Assembly (NCBI GenBank): GCA_964658455.1 | Contig: CAZZZA010000117.1 | Location: 1-9,378 of the forward strand | Direction: 5' to 3' | Length of the DNA: 9,378 nucleotides | Source of the DNA: Lichenicola sp964658455 | GTDB lineage: Bacteria > Pseudomonadota > Alphaproteobacteria > Acetobacterales > Acetobacteraceae | Shown: piece by piece, positions 1 through 6,233 of the stretch | Layout: each line of letters opens with the position of its first letter | Numbering within the stretch: the stretch's first letter is position 1 | The notes under the pieces: generated by a model | Seen by the model: only the letters and a program-made list of their open reading frames with translations | Database searches by the model: none | Told to the model about the DNA's origin: nothing | Translations under genes and position numbers: made by a program

Positions 1-432
1 GCCGACGAGGGTCCGCAGTCGCTGACCGCGGCGCCGAACGCCGGCCTGCAGAAATGGATCTTCAACGGCAGCAAGTGGGTGCTGGCCTACACGCTGCAGA
101 ACGGCCTGTCGCTGGATACGCCCTACACGCCGGCGAACTACCCGGCGTCGCTGTCGCCGGCCACCACCGGCCTGCGCAACATCACCGGCACCGTCAGCGG
201 CAACAAGGTCACCCTGTTCGCCGCGACCGCGACCTACAGCAACGCCGCCGATCCGGGCGCGGACCCGAACAGCGTGGTGCAGATCGTGGACAAGCTCGAC
301 GCCACCACCCTGCCGGCCTCGGAGAGCTTCCGCACCGTGCGGGTGCCGGTCGCCGGCAGCGTCTATCGCGGCGTCGCGTACCTGAACTGCGCGTCCGAAA
401 GCGCCTGCCTGACGCTGCTCTCCAGCCGCTAG
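1..432 (+). CDS. C-terminal end of a probable secreted beta-propeller protein (5' truncated)
   Basis: The reading frame is open from the first base and ends at TAG 430-432, so 143 residues of a longer protein are visible and the start lies outside the window. The segment includes GLQKWIFNGSKWVLAYTLQ, then GLRNITGTVSGNKVTLFAAT, then VVQIVDKLD, and ends with a YRGVAYLNC segment. This alternation (label, fitted value, 'conversion to a display string', 'it rendered here') is what I recall of bacterial extracellular beta-propeller proteins whose repeats end in a W-x-L-x-Y-T-L strand. Low charge and many Thr, Ser, Ala and Asn residues fit an exported protein. I see no PEP-CTERM or other sorting signal at the C-terminus, which ends LLSSR. 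Base composition matches the GC-rich host DNA, not the neighbouring insert. The coding call is firm; the fold is a resemblance only and the substrate or role is unknown. Confidence 0.7.
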   Translation, partial: ADEGPQSLTAAPNAGLQKWIFNGSKWVLAYTLQNGLSLDTPYTPANYPASLSPATTGLRNITGTVSGNKVTLFAATATYSNAADPGADPNSVVQIVDKLDATTLPASESFRTVRVPVAGSVYRGVAYLNCASESACLTLLSSR

Positions 433-439
433 GCGTTTC

Positions 440-471
440 CCCGGCCGTGTGGCGCGTGCCATGCGGCCGGG
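440..471 (+). terminator. Strong GC-rich hairpin after the beta-propeller gene
   Basis: CCCGGCCG (440-447) pairs with CGGCCGGG (464-471) and the inner TGGC (450-453) pairs with GCCA (458-461), closed by a GCGT tetraloop. Two G-T wobbles join the parts, giving a continuous 14-pair stem that starts 8 bases after the stop codon. No T-tract follows, so it is not a textbook intrinsic terminator. The position suggests termination or 3'-end protection of the upstream mRNA. A smaller hairpin, GCGGA-CCG-TCCGC, lies at 480-492. Confidence 0.55.
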
Positions 472-620
472 TGCCCGGGGCGGACCGTCCGCGTTTGAGG
501 AACGAGATGCGGCAAGCGGACAAGAGCTGCTCAGTATCCGTGGCGAACCAGAACGATAATCAGGGCTTCCCAGAGGATTGAAGGGTGTCGCGGACCGCTA
601 CAGATCGGCCTGGGGCGGAG

Positions 621-1571
621 CTAAACGGCAGGCCTGAGCCGGTCTATGACGCCTCGGAAGTGCGAAGCGACCTGCCGAAAGCCAGCATCAGACGGGTGGA
701 GTTCGTCGTCCCAGCCGGTCGTAACCACGCCCCTTAGGTCAAGGTGGTAGACGCGAGGCGAGTAGGGCTTCAGCATTGCGTGCAGCCTTGTGTTATAGGT
801 GTCGACCAAGAAATCGGTAATCCTTTTCTGCAACGCCCGGTCCTTGATGCCGATGTGGCTCATTGGCTGCCCTAACCACTTTCCTCCGTTTGGGATGACA
901 TAGTCGTAGCCGTGACAGACGACGCTCACGCTGTGCGAAAGCGCGAGCACCTCCTTCAGCAGCGCCTCGATCTTGCCGAGACACGTGTTGATGAGCGCAT
1001 GATAGCTGTCTTTAACGTATTCAGCCGGGTTGGTGATAGTGCTATCGAAAGGGAGAAGGTGGCTGGCGATTGCACCGCCGCCAATGGCATCGTTTCCACC
1101 ACCGCTGAGTAGGACGATGCTGGCGCCCTCGCCTTGGACCGCGCCCTCCCAGGTGTTTTTGTCACCCACTATGTCGTCGAGGGTATCGCCAGGGTAGTCA
1201 AAGCTACGGATCGCATACCCGCCACGAAGCCAGTCGATGACATCCGATAGGGCGGGATGCAGAAACCAGGAGTCGCCACGCGCAACAATTATGGGTTTGT
1301 AGCCCTGCCGCACGTGATACCGGTATTCCATTTCGCGCGCCGCGCGCTGTTCCGCGATAATGGCCTTGATAAGGAGCCCAAATTTGACCCGGGAAGGGCC
1401 AAGTCCCCCCGCTGGGATCTCGACGGTGTCGGCGTCGAGTTCGAGTCCAGGAAAAAACGGCTTCGGCGAAAAGTCCTCGTTGGTCCGAAAATAGCGGCGG
1501 ACTTCCAGTTCGCCGATCTCTCCCGCGTCGATCCGCCGCTGAAGCTCCTGCAAGGCAATCTTTTGCGCCAT
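621..1571 (-). CDS. SGNH/GDSL-family hydrolase with N-terminal extension
   Basis: The 316-residue protein has all the SGNH blocks in order. Block I is ARGDSWF with Ser101 as nucleophile, block II is the Gly of YPGDT (Gly128), block III is LSGGGNDAIGG with Asn160, and block V is DDELHPSDAGF with Asp289 and His292 as the rest of the triad. SGNH enzymes are serine esterases, lipases or deacetylases; the substrate cannot be read from the sequence. The HGYDYVIPNG segment (220-229) and the triple Gly before Asn160 mark the subfamily. There is no signal peptide, so it should act in the cytoplasm, unlike many GDSL esterases. Residues 1-90 precede the catalytic domain and begin with a charged helical part (QELQRRIDAGEIGELEVRRY) that I cannot assign; it might be an adaptor. 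The ATG at 1571 is supported by AAGGGGA 6 bases upstream. It lies downstream of the DUF262 gene on the same strand with a 227-base gap, so it could have its own promoter. Confidence 0.86.
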   Translation of the reverse strand: MAQKIALQELQRRIDAGEIGELEVRRYFRTNEDFSPKPFFPGLELDADTVEIPAGGLGPSRVKFGLLIKAIIAEQRAAREMEYRYHVRQGYKPIIVARGDSWFLHPALSDVIDWLRGGYAIRSFDYPGDTLDDIVGDKNTWEGAVQGEGASIVLLSGGGNDAIGGGAIASHLLPFDSTITNPAEYVKDSYHALINTCLGKIEALLKEVLALSHSVSVVCHGYDYVIPNGGKWLGQPMSHIGIKDRALQKRITDFLVDTYNTRLHAMLKPYSPRVYHLDLRGVVTTGWDDELHPSDAGFRQVASHFRGVIDRLRPAV

Positions 1572-1577
1572 GACACG

Positions 1578-1584
1578 TCCCCTT
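1578..1584 (-). promoter_or_regulatory. Ribosome binding site of the SGNH hydrolase gene
   Basis: The minus strand reads AAGGGGA followed by 6 bases and then ATG at 1571. This purine-rich match to the anti-Shine-Dalgarno sequence fixes the start codon, and is the clearest ribosome binding site among the starts examined here. Confidence 0.65.
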
Positions 1585-1619
1585 TGGAACGAAGGTCATC
1601 TTGCCGCAAGGGTTTCTGG

Positions 1620-1640
1620 TTAGCAACGAGATTTTGCTAA
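1620..1640. promoter_or_regulatory. Inverted repeat TTAGCAA-N7-TTGCTAA, candidate operator upstream of the SGNH gene
   Basis: TTAGCAA (1620-1626) and TTGCTAA (1634-1640) are perfect reverse complements separated by 7 bases, so half-site centres are 14 bases apart. The site lies 49-69 bases upstream of the SGNH start codon, where a promoter would be expected. The symmetry suits a dimeric repressor, but no regulator gene is present in the window. It is not followed by a T-run, which argues against a terminator of the DUF262 gene. No confident -35/-10 pair could be assigned around it. Confidence 0.4.
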
Positions 1641-1798
1641 AGCACGTAGAGTAGCACACCAGCTGCTGTCCGGAAGCTGAAAGGCTGCTTGCGGGAGCTC
1701 GACCAGAAACACGCCATAACCGGCGACAATGATACCTTCTGACCTGCCGTGGCCGGAACTAGATAATTTCCCTTGAATGCAATGACAGGCTCTAGACG

Positions 1799-3628
1799 TC
1801 ACCCGCCCAAGAGATAGCGCCGCATAAAAGTGGCGAGACGCTCGGCCGATACCTCACTAAGCTGTGCTCCGCGGCGGTCAAAATAGCTACCCGCGAATGT
1901 ACTGGGGTCTTCCTGTCCCTCGGCTTCGAACACATAGACAGTCTTATCTAAGTAACGGACCGGCTTCAGATTTCTAACTATGTATTCCCGGAGGGGGCTA
2001 GACAACTCAGACTGTGAAATTTTGTCTACAACCATCTGAAACACTTGATCAGCGCTTTTTTGCAGGGCCTTTGCCTCATGGTCGACGCCCGTAATGGTGA
2101 AGTTGAAGACCTCAAGTGGCTCGATATCGAATAGATCCTTCACTCGCGCAGCGGTTTCAGGCCGATCGCATATACCAACTAACACATAACCCCGACAGCC
2201 TTTCCGATTGTTCGCTATGGCAACACAGGTTTGCAGGATTTTTTTGAAGCTGTCCTGATCGAAAGCTGTAGATCCATCCAGGCGGAGAAATCCTTGCTTG
2301 AAGTCGAAGAGTGACTGTTCGGTCAAAGATTGCGAAAGTAGGTTTTCAATTCGGGTAATCCAGTGGATGGTCGAGGGGTCCGTTTGCGTTCCCTCTGCAA
2401 AAGCTTCTCGATACATCCCGGCGGTTGCTTGGATGGCTGTGTGTCGATCCTCGCCACCCCAGCGACCGCCTTCTGGCACATTGATAGATCCAGCCTGACT
2501 AGTCATACGACTTATAAGCTTCGCTGAGTCTACGACTACCTTTTCCTCGCGAACGAGCAATGTATAGAATGCCAGGAATACCACTTGGAAGTAACGTGGA
2601 GCGCGTGCAGGCTGCTGCTCGAAAAGCAATCTACCAAAGGTCTGCTTCGCTTCCGCCAGAATCAGCCGAAGGGAATCGAGTGTGCGGACGAAGTCGCCAA
2701 CCACTAACTCTACAGACCGTTTTTGGACAGCAATCTCGACCTCCTTGAACCGTTTCGCGGCAGCTTCGTCACCGTGAAGTCCATAGTAGTCGTCGAAGAA
2801 TTCGGAACGCGACGAGGGAGGTTGCGGAAGAACCATGTATGCAAGGATATCAGCAACAATCTCTTCGTCGCGGCTTTCACGAACCTGCTCTTTTGTTAAA
2901 ATGTTTTGGCTTACCCAGAAGACGGTATCAACCGGAATGCCATAGGGCAAATCCTTGTTCGTGATACTAATGCCTGCCATGTCGTTCAGACGCAGAGTAT
3001 CGTAGTAGGAGTCGTCGCCTCGCACTTGCGCGGCAATGAGTCGCACCGCGGTTGCAAAGTGTCCCGTTGCGCCTGCCGTGCGCAGTTCTTGCCTTGAGAG
3101 TTTCCGACCGCCTGAGTTGATACGGCGGAATACCTCATCAACTGCTCCAGCATCTGTAAACTCGAAAATCGATACAGGAAGGGAGTATGAAGCGATCTTG
3201 ACGCACACGTCGCGGTCGAGGACCGGTTGCCGTTGTTTGATCACCCCTGTGTCGTACAATTCCTTCGTCACAGCCATAGTGTTGAGGTCGAAATGTGACC
3301 CGTAGACCGTGTAATCGTTTTCGATGAAAGAGGTGACTGCGTTCAGACGCTGCATGCCATCAATGATTTCCAACGTCGACGGCTCTCGGTTAGCGCTTTC
3401 CGCTAATAGAACGATTGGCACCGGATAACCTTGTGCAACAGAATCGACGAAACCTTGCTTCTCTTCCAGCGTCCAGATGAGCTTGCGTTGGTAGCGACGA
3501 TTCACCCAAAACTTACTTTGTCTGTACTGCCGATAAATACTCTCAATGGACTCCCCTTTGACCGTCAGTTCTTGCTTCTCTTGCGTCGGTTGGAGGGCCA
3601 TCAGTTGTCGTCTCGCTATCGCCGTCAT
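1799..3628 (-). CDS. DUF262 (GmrSD N-terminal/ParB-like) protein with C-terminal AlbA_2/Schlafen-like domain
   Basis: The product is 609 residues. DUF262 hallmarks fill the N-terminal third: YQRKLIW (46-52), the GYPVPIVLLAE strand (67-77), IIDGMQR (88-94, the family's DGQQR motif) and FRRINSGGRKLSRQELR (167-183). A helical middle follows. Residues about 435-609 resemble AlbA_2: FDFK (440-443, usual E-F-K), AIANNRKGCRGYVLVGICD (469-487, usual A-F-A-N-x-x-G-G-x-L-x-x-G-V) and a YFDRRGAQ segment (582-589) near the C-terminus. In GmrSD, SspE and BrxU, DUF262 is the nucleotide-handling sensor part joined to an HNH (DUF1524) nuclease; no HNH motif is visible here. AlbA_2 is a nucleic-acid-binding or Schlafen RNase-related fold. 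Inferred role: nucleic-acid-sensing defence protein. ATG 3628 lacks a clear ribosome site. ATG 3601 (600 residues) is an alternative, and a weak TTGTCG-17-TACTTT pair (3631-3659) would favour it. Confidence 0.88.
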   Translation of the reverse strand: MTAIARRQLMALQPTQEKQELTVKGESIESIYRQYRQSKFWVNRRYQRKLIWTLEEKQGFVDSVAQGYPVPIVLLAESANREPSTLEIIDGMQRLNAVTSFIENDYTVYGSHFDLNTMAVTKELYDTGVIKQRQPVLDRDVCVKIASYSLPVSIFEFTDAGAVDEVFRRINSGGRKLSRQELRTAGATGHFATAVRLIAAQVRGDDSYYDTLRLNDMAGISITNKDLPYGIPVDTVFWVSQNILTKEQVRESRDEEIVADILAYMVLPQPPSSRSEFFDDYYGLHGDEAAAKRFKEVEIAVQKRSVELVVGDFVRTLDSLRLILAEAKQTFGRLLFEQQPARAPRYFQVVFLAFYTLLVREEKVVVDSAKLISRMTSQAGSINVPEGGRWGGEDRHTAIQATAGMYREAFAEGTQTDPSTIHWITRIENLLSQSLTEQSLFDFKQGFLRLDGSTAFDQDSFKKILQTCVAIANNRKGCRGYVLVGICDRPETAARVKDLFDIEPLEVFNFTITGVDHEAKALQKSADQVFQMVVDKISQSELSSPLREYIVRNLKPVRYLDKTVYVFEAEGQEDPSTFAGSYFDRRGAQLSEVSAERLATFMRRYLLGG

Positions 3629-3660
3629 CGAAAGTAGCGACGAATTGCCCTTTCGACAAC

Positions 3661-3749
3661 GGCGGCTTAAAATCTAATGTAGTGGATAGCAGCAGCTTTA
3701 AGAAGGACTGCGTAAAGCTGCGGATGACCGAGATGAGCGCAAAGCCGCC
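3661..3749. repeat. Nested inverted repeats between the DUF262 and helicase genes
   Basis: An outer pair, GGCGGCTT (3661-3668) and AAGCCGCC (3742-3749), encloses an inner pair, GCAGCTTTA (3692-3700) and TAAAGCTGC (3713-3721), with a 12-base loop. Both pairs are perfect and concentric to within a few bases, with arms of 23 and 20 unpaired bases between them. It lies upstream of the DUF262 gene and downstream of the helicase gene, so it could be a structured leader or small RNA, an operator region, or a 3' structure of the helicase mRNA. The rest of the 212-base gap shows no gene. Confidence 0.4.
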
Positions 3750-3840
3750 ATCTCCCGACTAGTCACGACGAACAAACGCGGGTCTGCAGCCCAAAGCCCC
3801 AGCCCATCAAGCTACAGCCCGACGTGCCGCTTCCCGGCCC

Positions 3841-6153
3841 CTACCGCCGCCGCTGCGCCTGTTGCTGGCGCAGCACCGCCTCGATCCAGCCGTCGAGCTT
3901 CGCGGTGAGCGCCTGCGCTTCCTCCAGTGCCGGGTAGGCTTCGGGGAAGCGCAGCGCGAGCCAGCGCCAGGCGACCAGGCGCTTGTGGCGTTTCTCGGCG
4001 CGTTCGAGTTCGTCGCGCGAGGCGCGTTCGGGGGGTGGCAGGCGGGCGCCGCCGGGGACCGGAACGCTGCGTCCTGCGGCGTGTTCGGTGGCCCAGGCGG
4101 CGAGGCGGGGGATGCCGTTGTCGCGTTCGTCGACCGGGCACATCGCGTAGGCCCAGCGGGTGGAGAGGTCGAGCGAATCGATGCCCTCGAGCGCGGTGGC
4201 GATCTCGAAGGCGGCGCTCATGTCGGCGAGGCGGTAGTTGGGGTCGTCGCGGCGCAGCACGGCGCGGCGAATGCGGGCCAGCACGCCGAACAGGCTCTCC
4301 GAGCCGATCTCGTCGGCGACGGCGCGCACGATGTCGGAATCTGGCTGGACCAGCGGGCGCAGCTCGACCGGCTCGACCGCCGGGGCGGCGAGCATGGCGC
4401 GGATGAACGCGGGGCTGCCGGCGCCGGCCAGCACCGCGACGATGCCGGCCTCGTGCAGGCCGTAGCGCCCTGCCCTGCCGCCGATCTGCTTGACCTCCTG
4501 CGGCAGCAGGTCGCGGCTCTGGGTGCCGTCGAACTTGCGCAGCGCGCCGAACACCACGCGTCGGATGTTGAGGTTCAGCCCCATGCCGATCGCGTCGGTG
4601 GCGATCAGGATGTCGGCCTCGCCGGTGTTGAAGCGCGCCGCCTCGGCGCGCCGGACCTCCGGCGAGAGCGCGCCATAGACCACGGCGACGCGGCGGCCGC
4701 GCGCCTGCAGGGCGGCGCGGAAATCGAGCACGTCGCGGCGCGAGAAGGCGATCAGCGCGTCGCCCCGGCCGAGTTCGCCGAGCGGCACCGGGTCGGTGGC
4801 GGCATGCAGCGGGCCCTTGCGAACCAGCACGATCTCGTCGAGCGGATCGCCGCAGAGTTCGGCGATGCGGCGCACCATGGGCGCGCATTCCGGCGAGCCC
4901 AGCACGAACACGTCGCGGGCCGGGGCGCCCATGATGGCGGCGGTCCAGGCGGCGCCGCGCTCCGGGTCGTGCAGCATCTGCGCCTCGTCGATAAGGGCGA
5001 CGTCGACCGGGTTGTGCAGCGGGCACATCTCGACGGTGGCGGCGAGGTGGCGGCTGCCGGGCTCGTGGATGCGCTCCTCGCCGGTGGCGAGCGAGGTGCT
5101 GACGCCGCGCGCGGTCAGCGCCTCGCGGAACTCGTGCGCCAGCAGGCGCAGCGGCGCCAGCGCCAGGCCGCTCTCGGCACCGGACAGGCGTTCGAGCGCG
5201 GTGTGCGACTTGCCGCTGTTGGTCGGGCCGGTGACCAGGGTGATGCGCCGCCGGAGCGCGCGGGCAGTGTCGAAATGCGCGGCGTAGCGGTCCAGCGCCG
5301 CGACCCTGGCGACGGCGGCGTTGGCGGCCTTGCTGCCGGTGCCGGCCCCGGTCCCGGCCAGTGTCCGGCGTTCCGGGCCGGCGCCCTCGGCGGCGCGCCA
5401 GGCGGCAAGCTGCGGACGTAGCCGCGCCAGCTCGGCCGGGTCGAACTCCCACAACTCGCCGTCTGGCGAGCCCTTGCGCGGGATGCGGCGCGCCACCGGC
5501 AGGCGGTTGGCCGCGACCCAGCGCAGCGCCTCCTTGATGCTGCAGCCGAGCAGGGCGGGCACCTCGCGGAACCCGACCAGGCTGCGCTCCCAGTCGCGCA
5601 GGCGCTGCACCTCCTCGCGCCGGCGGGTGCGGGCGGTGGTCTCGGCGGCACGGCGTTCCTGTCGGCGCTGCGCCTCGTCGCCGAGCGCGCGGGCGACGAA
5701 CCGGTCCTCGGAGGAGAGGCCGAACGCGTCCGCCACCGACAGCGTCAGTTCCTCGTGCTGGTTGGCGGACAGGATGCGGCCGCCGGAATCGAACAGGTCG
5801 GCGAGCAGCGCCGACAGCGCCGCCTCCGGGGTGGCGCCGAAGCCGCGCAGCCGGTCCCGCATCACGGTCGCCAGCGCGGCCTCGAGTGCCGCGTCGTCGG
5901 CCAGCGGGTCGGTGATGCGGTCGGTGGCGGCGACCGCGTCCTCGCGCCGCACCCAGATCGCGCCGGCGCGCTGCGTGCGGTCGACGAGCCGCGCGGTCCA
6001 GCCCTTCCGCCGGATCTCGCACAGGGCGGCGGCGACCGCCTCGGTGTCGGCCGGCAGCCGCCTGGCGACCAGACGGGTCAGACGGTCCAGTTCGGCCGGT
6101 TCGACCGCGAGGTCGGCGGCCAGGATCGCGGCATGCGCCGGAGAGGAGTTCAT
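3841..6153 (-). CDS. SUV3-type DExH RNA helicase
   Basis: The 770-residue protein matches the SUV3/SUPV3L1 helicase family of superfamily 2. Motif I is GPTNSGKS (309-316), motif II is DEAQ (389-392), then GSPECAP (419-425), FSRRD (470-474), VYGALSPEVRR (492-502), ATDAIGMGLNL (518-528) and the arginine-finger motif QIGGRAGRYG (556-565). In mitochondria SUV3 unwinds RNA for exonucleolytic decay; the many alphaproteobacterial homologues are little studied, and RNA turnover is the inferred role. The N-terminal 300 residues are not helicase. Within them, FREVPALLGCSIKEALRWVA (195-214) followed by W-E-F-x-P-A-E-L looks like a winged helix-turn-helix. The C-terminal tail is basic and ends QQQAQRRR. 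I chose ATG 6153; an upstream GTG at 6204 would add 17 poorly conserved-looking residues. No clear ribosome site marks either. It starts 80 bases after the DUF6134 gene and may be partly co-transcribed with it. Confidence 0.93.
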   Translation of the reverse strand: MNSSPAHAAILAADLAVEPAELDRLTRLVARRLPADTEAVAAALCEIRRKGWTARLVDRTQRAGAIWVRREDAVAATDRITDPLADDAALEAALATVMRDRLRGFGATPEAALSALLADLFDSGGRILSANQHEELTLSVADAFGLSSEDRFVARALGDEAQRRQERRAAETTARTRRREEVQRLRDWERSLVGFREVPALLGCSIKEALRWVAANRLPVARRIPRKGSPDGELWEFDPAELARLRPQLAAWRAAEGAGPERRTLAGTGAGTGSKAANAAVARVAALDRYAAHFDTARALRRRITLVTGPTNSGKSHTALERLSGAESGLALAPLRLLAHEFREALTARGVSTSLATGEERIHEPGSRHLAATVEMCPLHNPVDVALIDEAQMLHDPERGAAWTAAIMGAPARDVFVLGSPECAPMVRRIAELCGDPLDEIVLVRKGPLHAATDPVPLGELGRGDALIAFSRRDVLDFRAALQARGRRVAVVYGALSPEVRRAEAARFNTGEADILIATDAIGMGLNLNIRRVVFGALRKFDGTQSRDLLPQEVKQIGGRAGRYGLHEAGIVAVLAGAGSPAFIRAMLAAPAVEPVELRPLVQPDSDIVRAVADEIGSESLFGVLARIRRAVLRRDDPNYRLADMSAAFEIATALEGIDSLDLSTRWAYAMCPVDERDNGIPRLAAWATEHAAGRSVPVPGGARLPPPERASRDELERAEKRHKRLVAWRWLALRFPEAYPALEEAQALTAKLDGWIEAVLRQQQAQRRR

Positions 6154-6233
6154 GCGGTGCTTAGACCGTGCGGCGGCCGCCACTGTCCAGGGCGCAGGCG
6201 CCACGCCAGGCGGCGGAGCTCAGTCGGCGGCGC

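Larger units (their letters stand above)
500..3830. other. AT-richer accessory insert (probable horizontally acquired block)
   Basis: G+C counted over single 60-base lines is 26/60 at 1921-1980 and 30/60 at 961-1020, against 49/60 at 4681-4740 in the adjoining helicase gene. The block holds just two large genes, both on the minus strand, with functions typical of accessory DNA. Boundaries are approximate: the left lies between the hairpin near 471-492 and the SGNH gene stop at 621, the right between 3629 and the helicase stop at 3841. I found no integrase, transposase, tRNA or long flanking direct repeat, so the mode of entry is unknown. Confidence 0.6.

Noticed and set aside
480..597. Direct repeat GCGGACCG at 480-487 and 590-597 as a possible insertion-site duplication
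   Set aside because: Eight bases in GC-rich DNA is expected by chance, both copies lie on the same side of the insert, and no copy was found near 3750-3840.
536..620. In-frame open stretch of about 29 codons after the SGNH stop, ending in a hydrophobic ILWEALIIVLVRHGY
   Set aside because: It lacks a start codon and a ribosome site and would need readthrough of TAG. It might be a gene remnant, but chance is as likely.
1620..1802. A 60-codon minus-strand frame beginning with GTG that overlaps the DUF262 stop (GTGA)
   Set aside because: The overlap geometry is suggestive, but there is no good ribosome site, no recognisable domain, and its end runs into the palindrome at 1620-1640. Not enough to call a gene.
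3631..3659. TTGTCG-17-TACTTT as a sigma-70-like promoter of the DUF262 gene
   Set aside because: The spacing is right but the hexamers match consensus at only 4 and 3 of 6 positions; it is mentioned with the gene only because it bears on the start choice.
3862..5421. Long plus-strand frames opposite the helicase gene
   Set aside because: Antisense shadows of very GC-rich coding DNA; the minus-strand frame carries every SUV3 motif while the plus-strand translations are Arg/Gly/Ala-rich with no domain.
3812..6022. Second 736-codon minus-strand frame overlapping the helicase
   Set aside because: Frame-shifted reading of the same gene with an extreme Arg/Pro/Ala composition and no motif.
6172..6202. 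Palindromes GGCGGCCGCC (6172-6181) and GGCGC-AG-GCGCC (6191-6202) in the gap before the helicase gene
   Set aside because: Short self-complementary strings are common at this GC content, and neither is followed by a T-run or placed like a clear operator.
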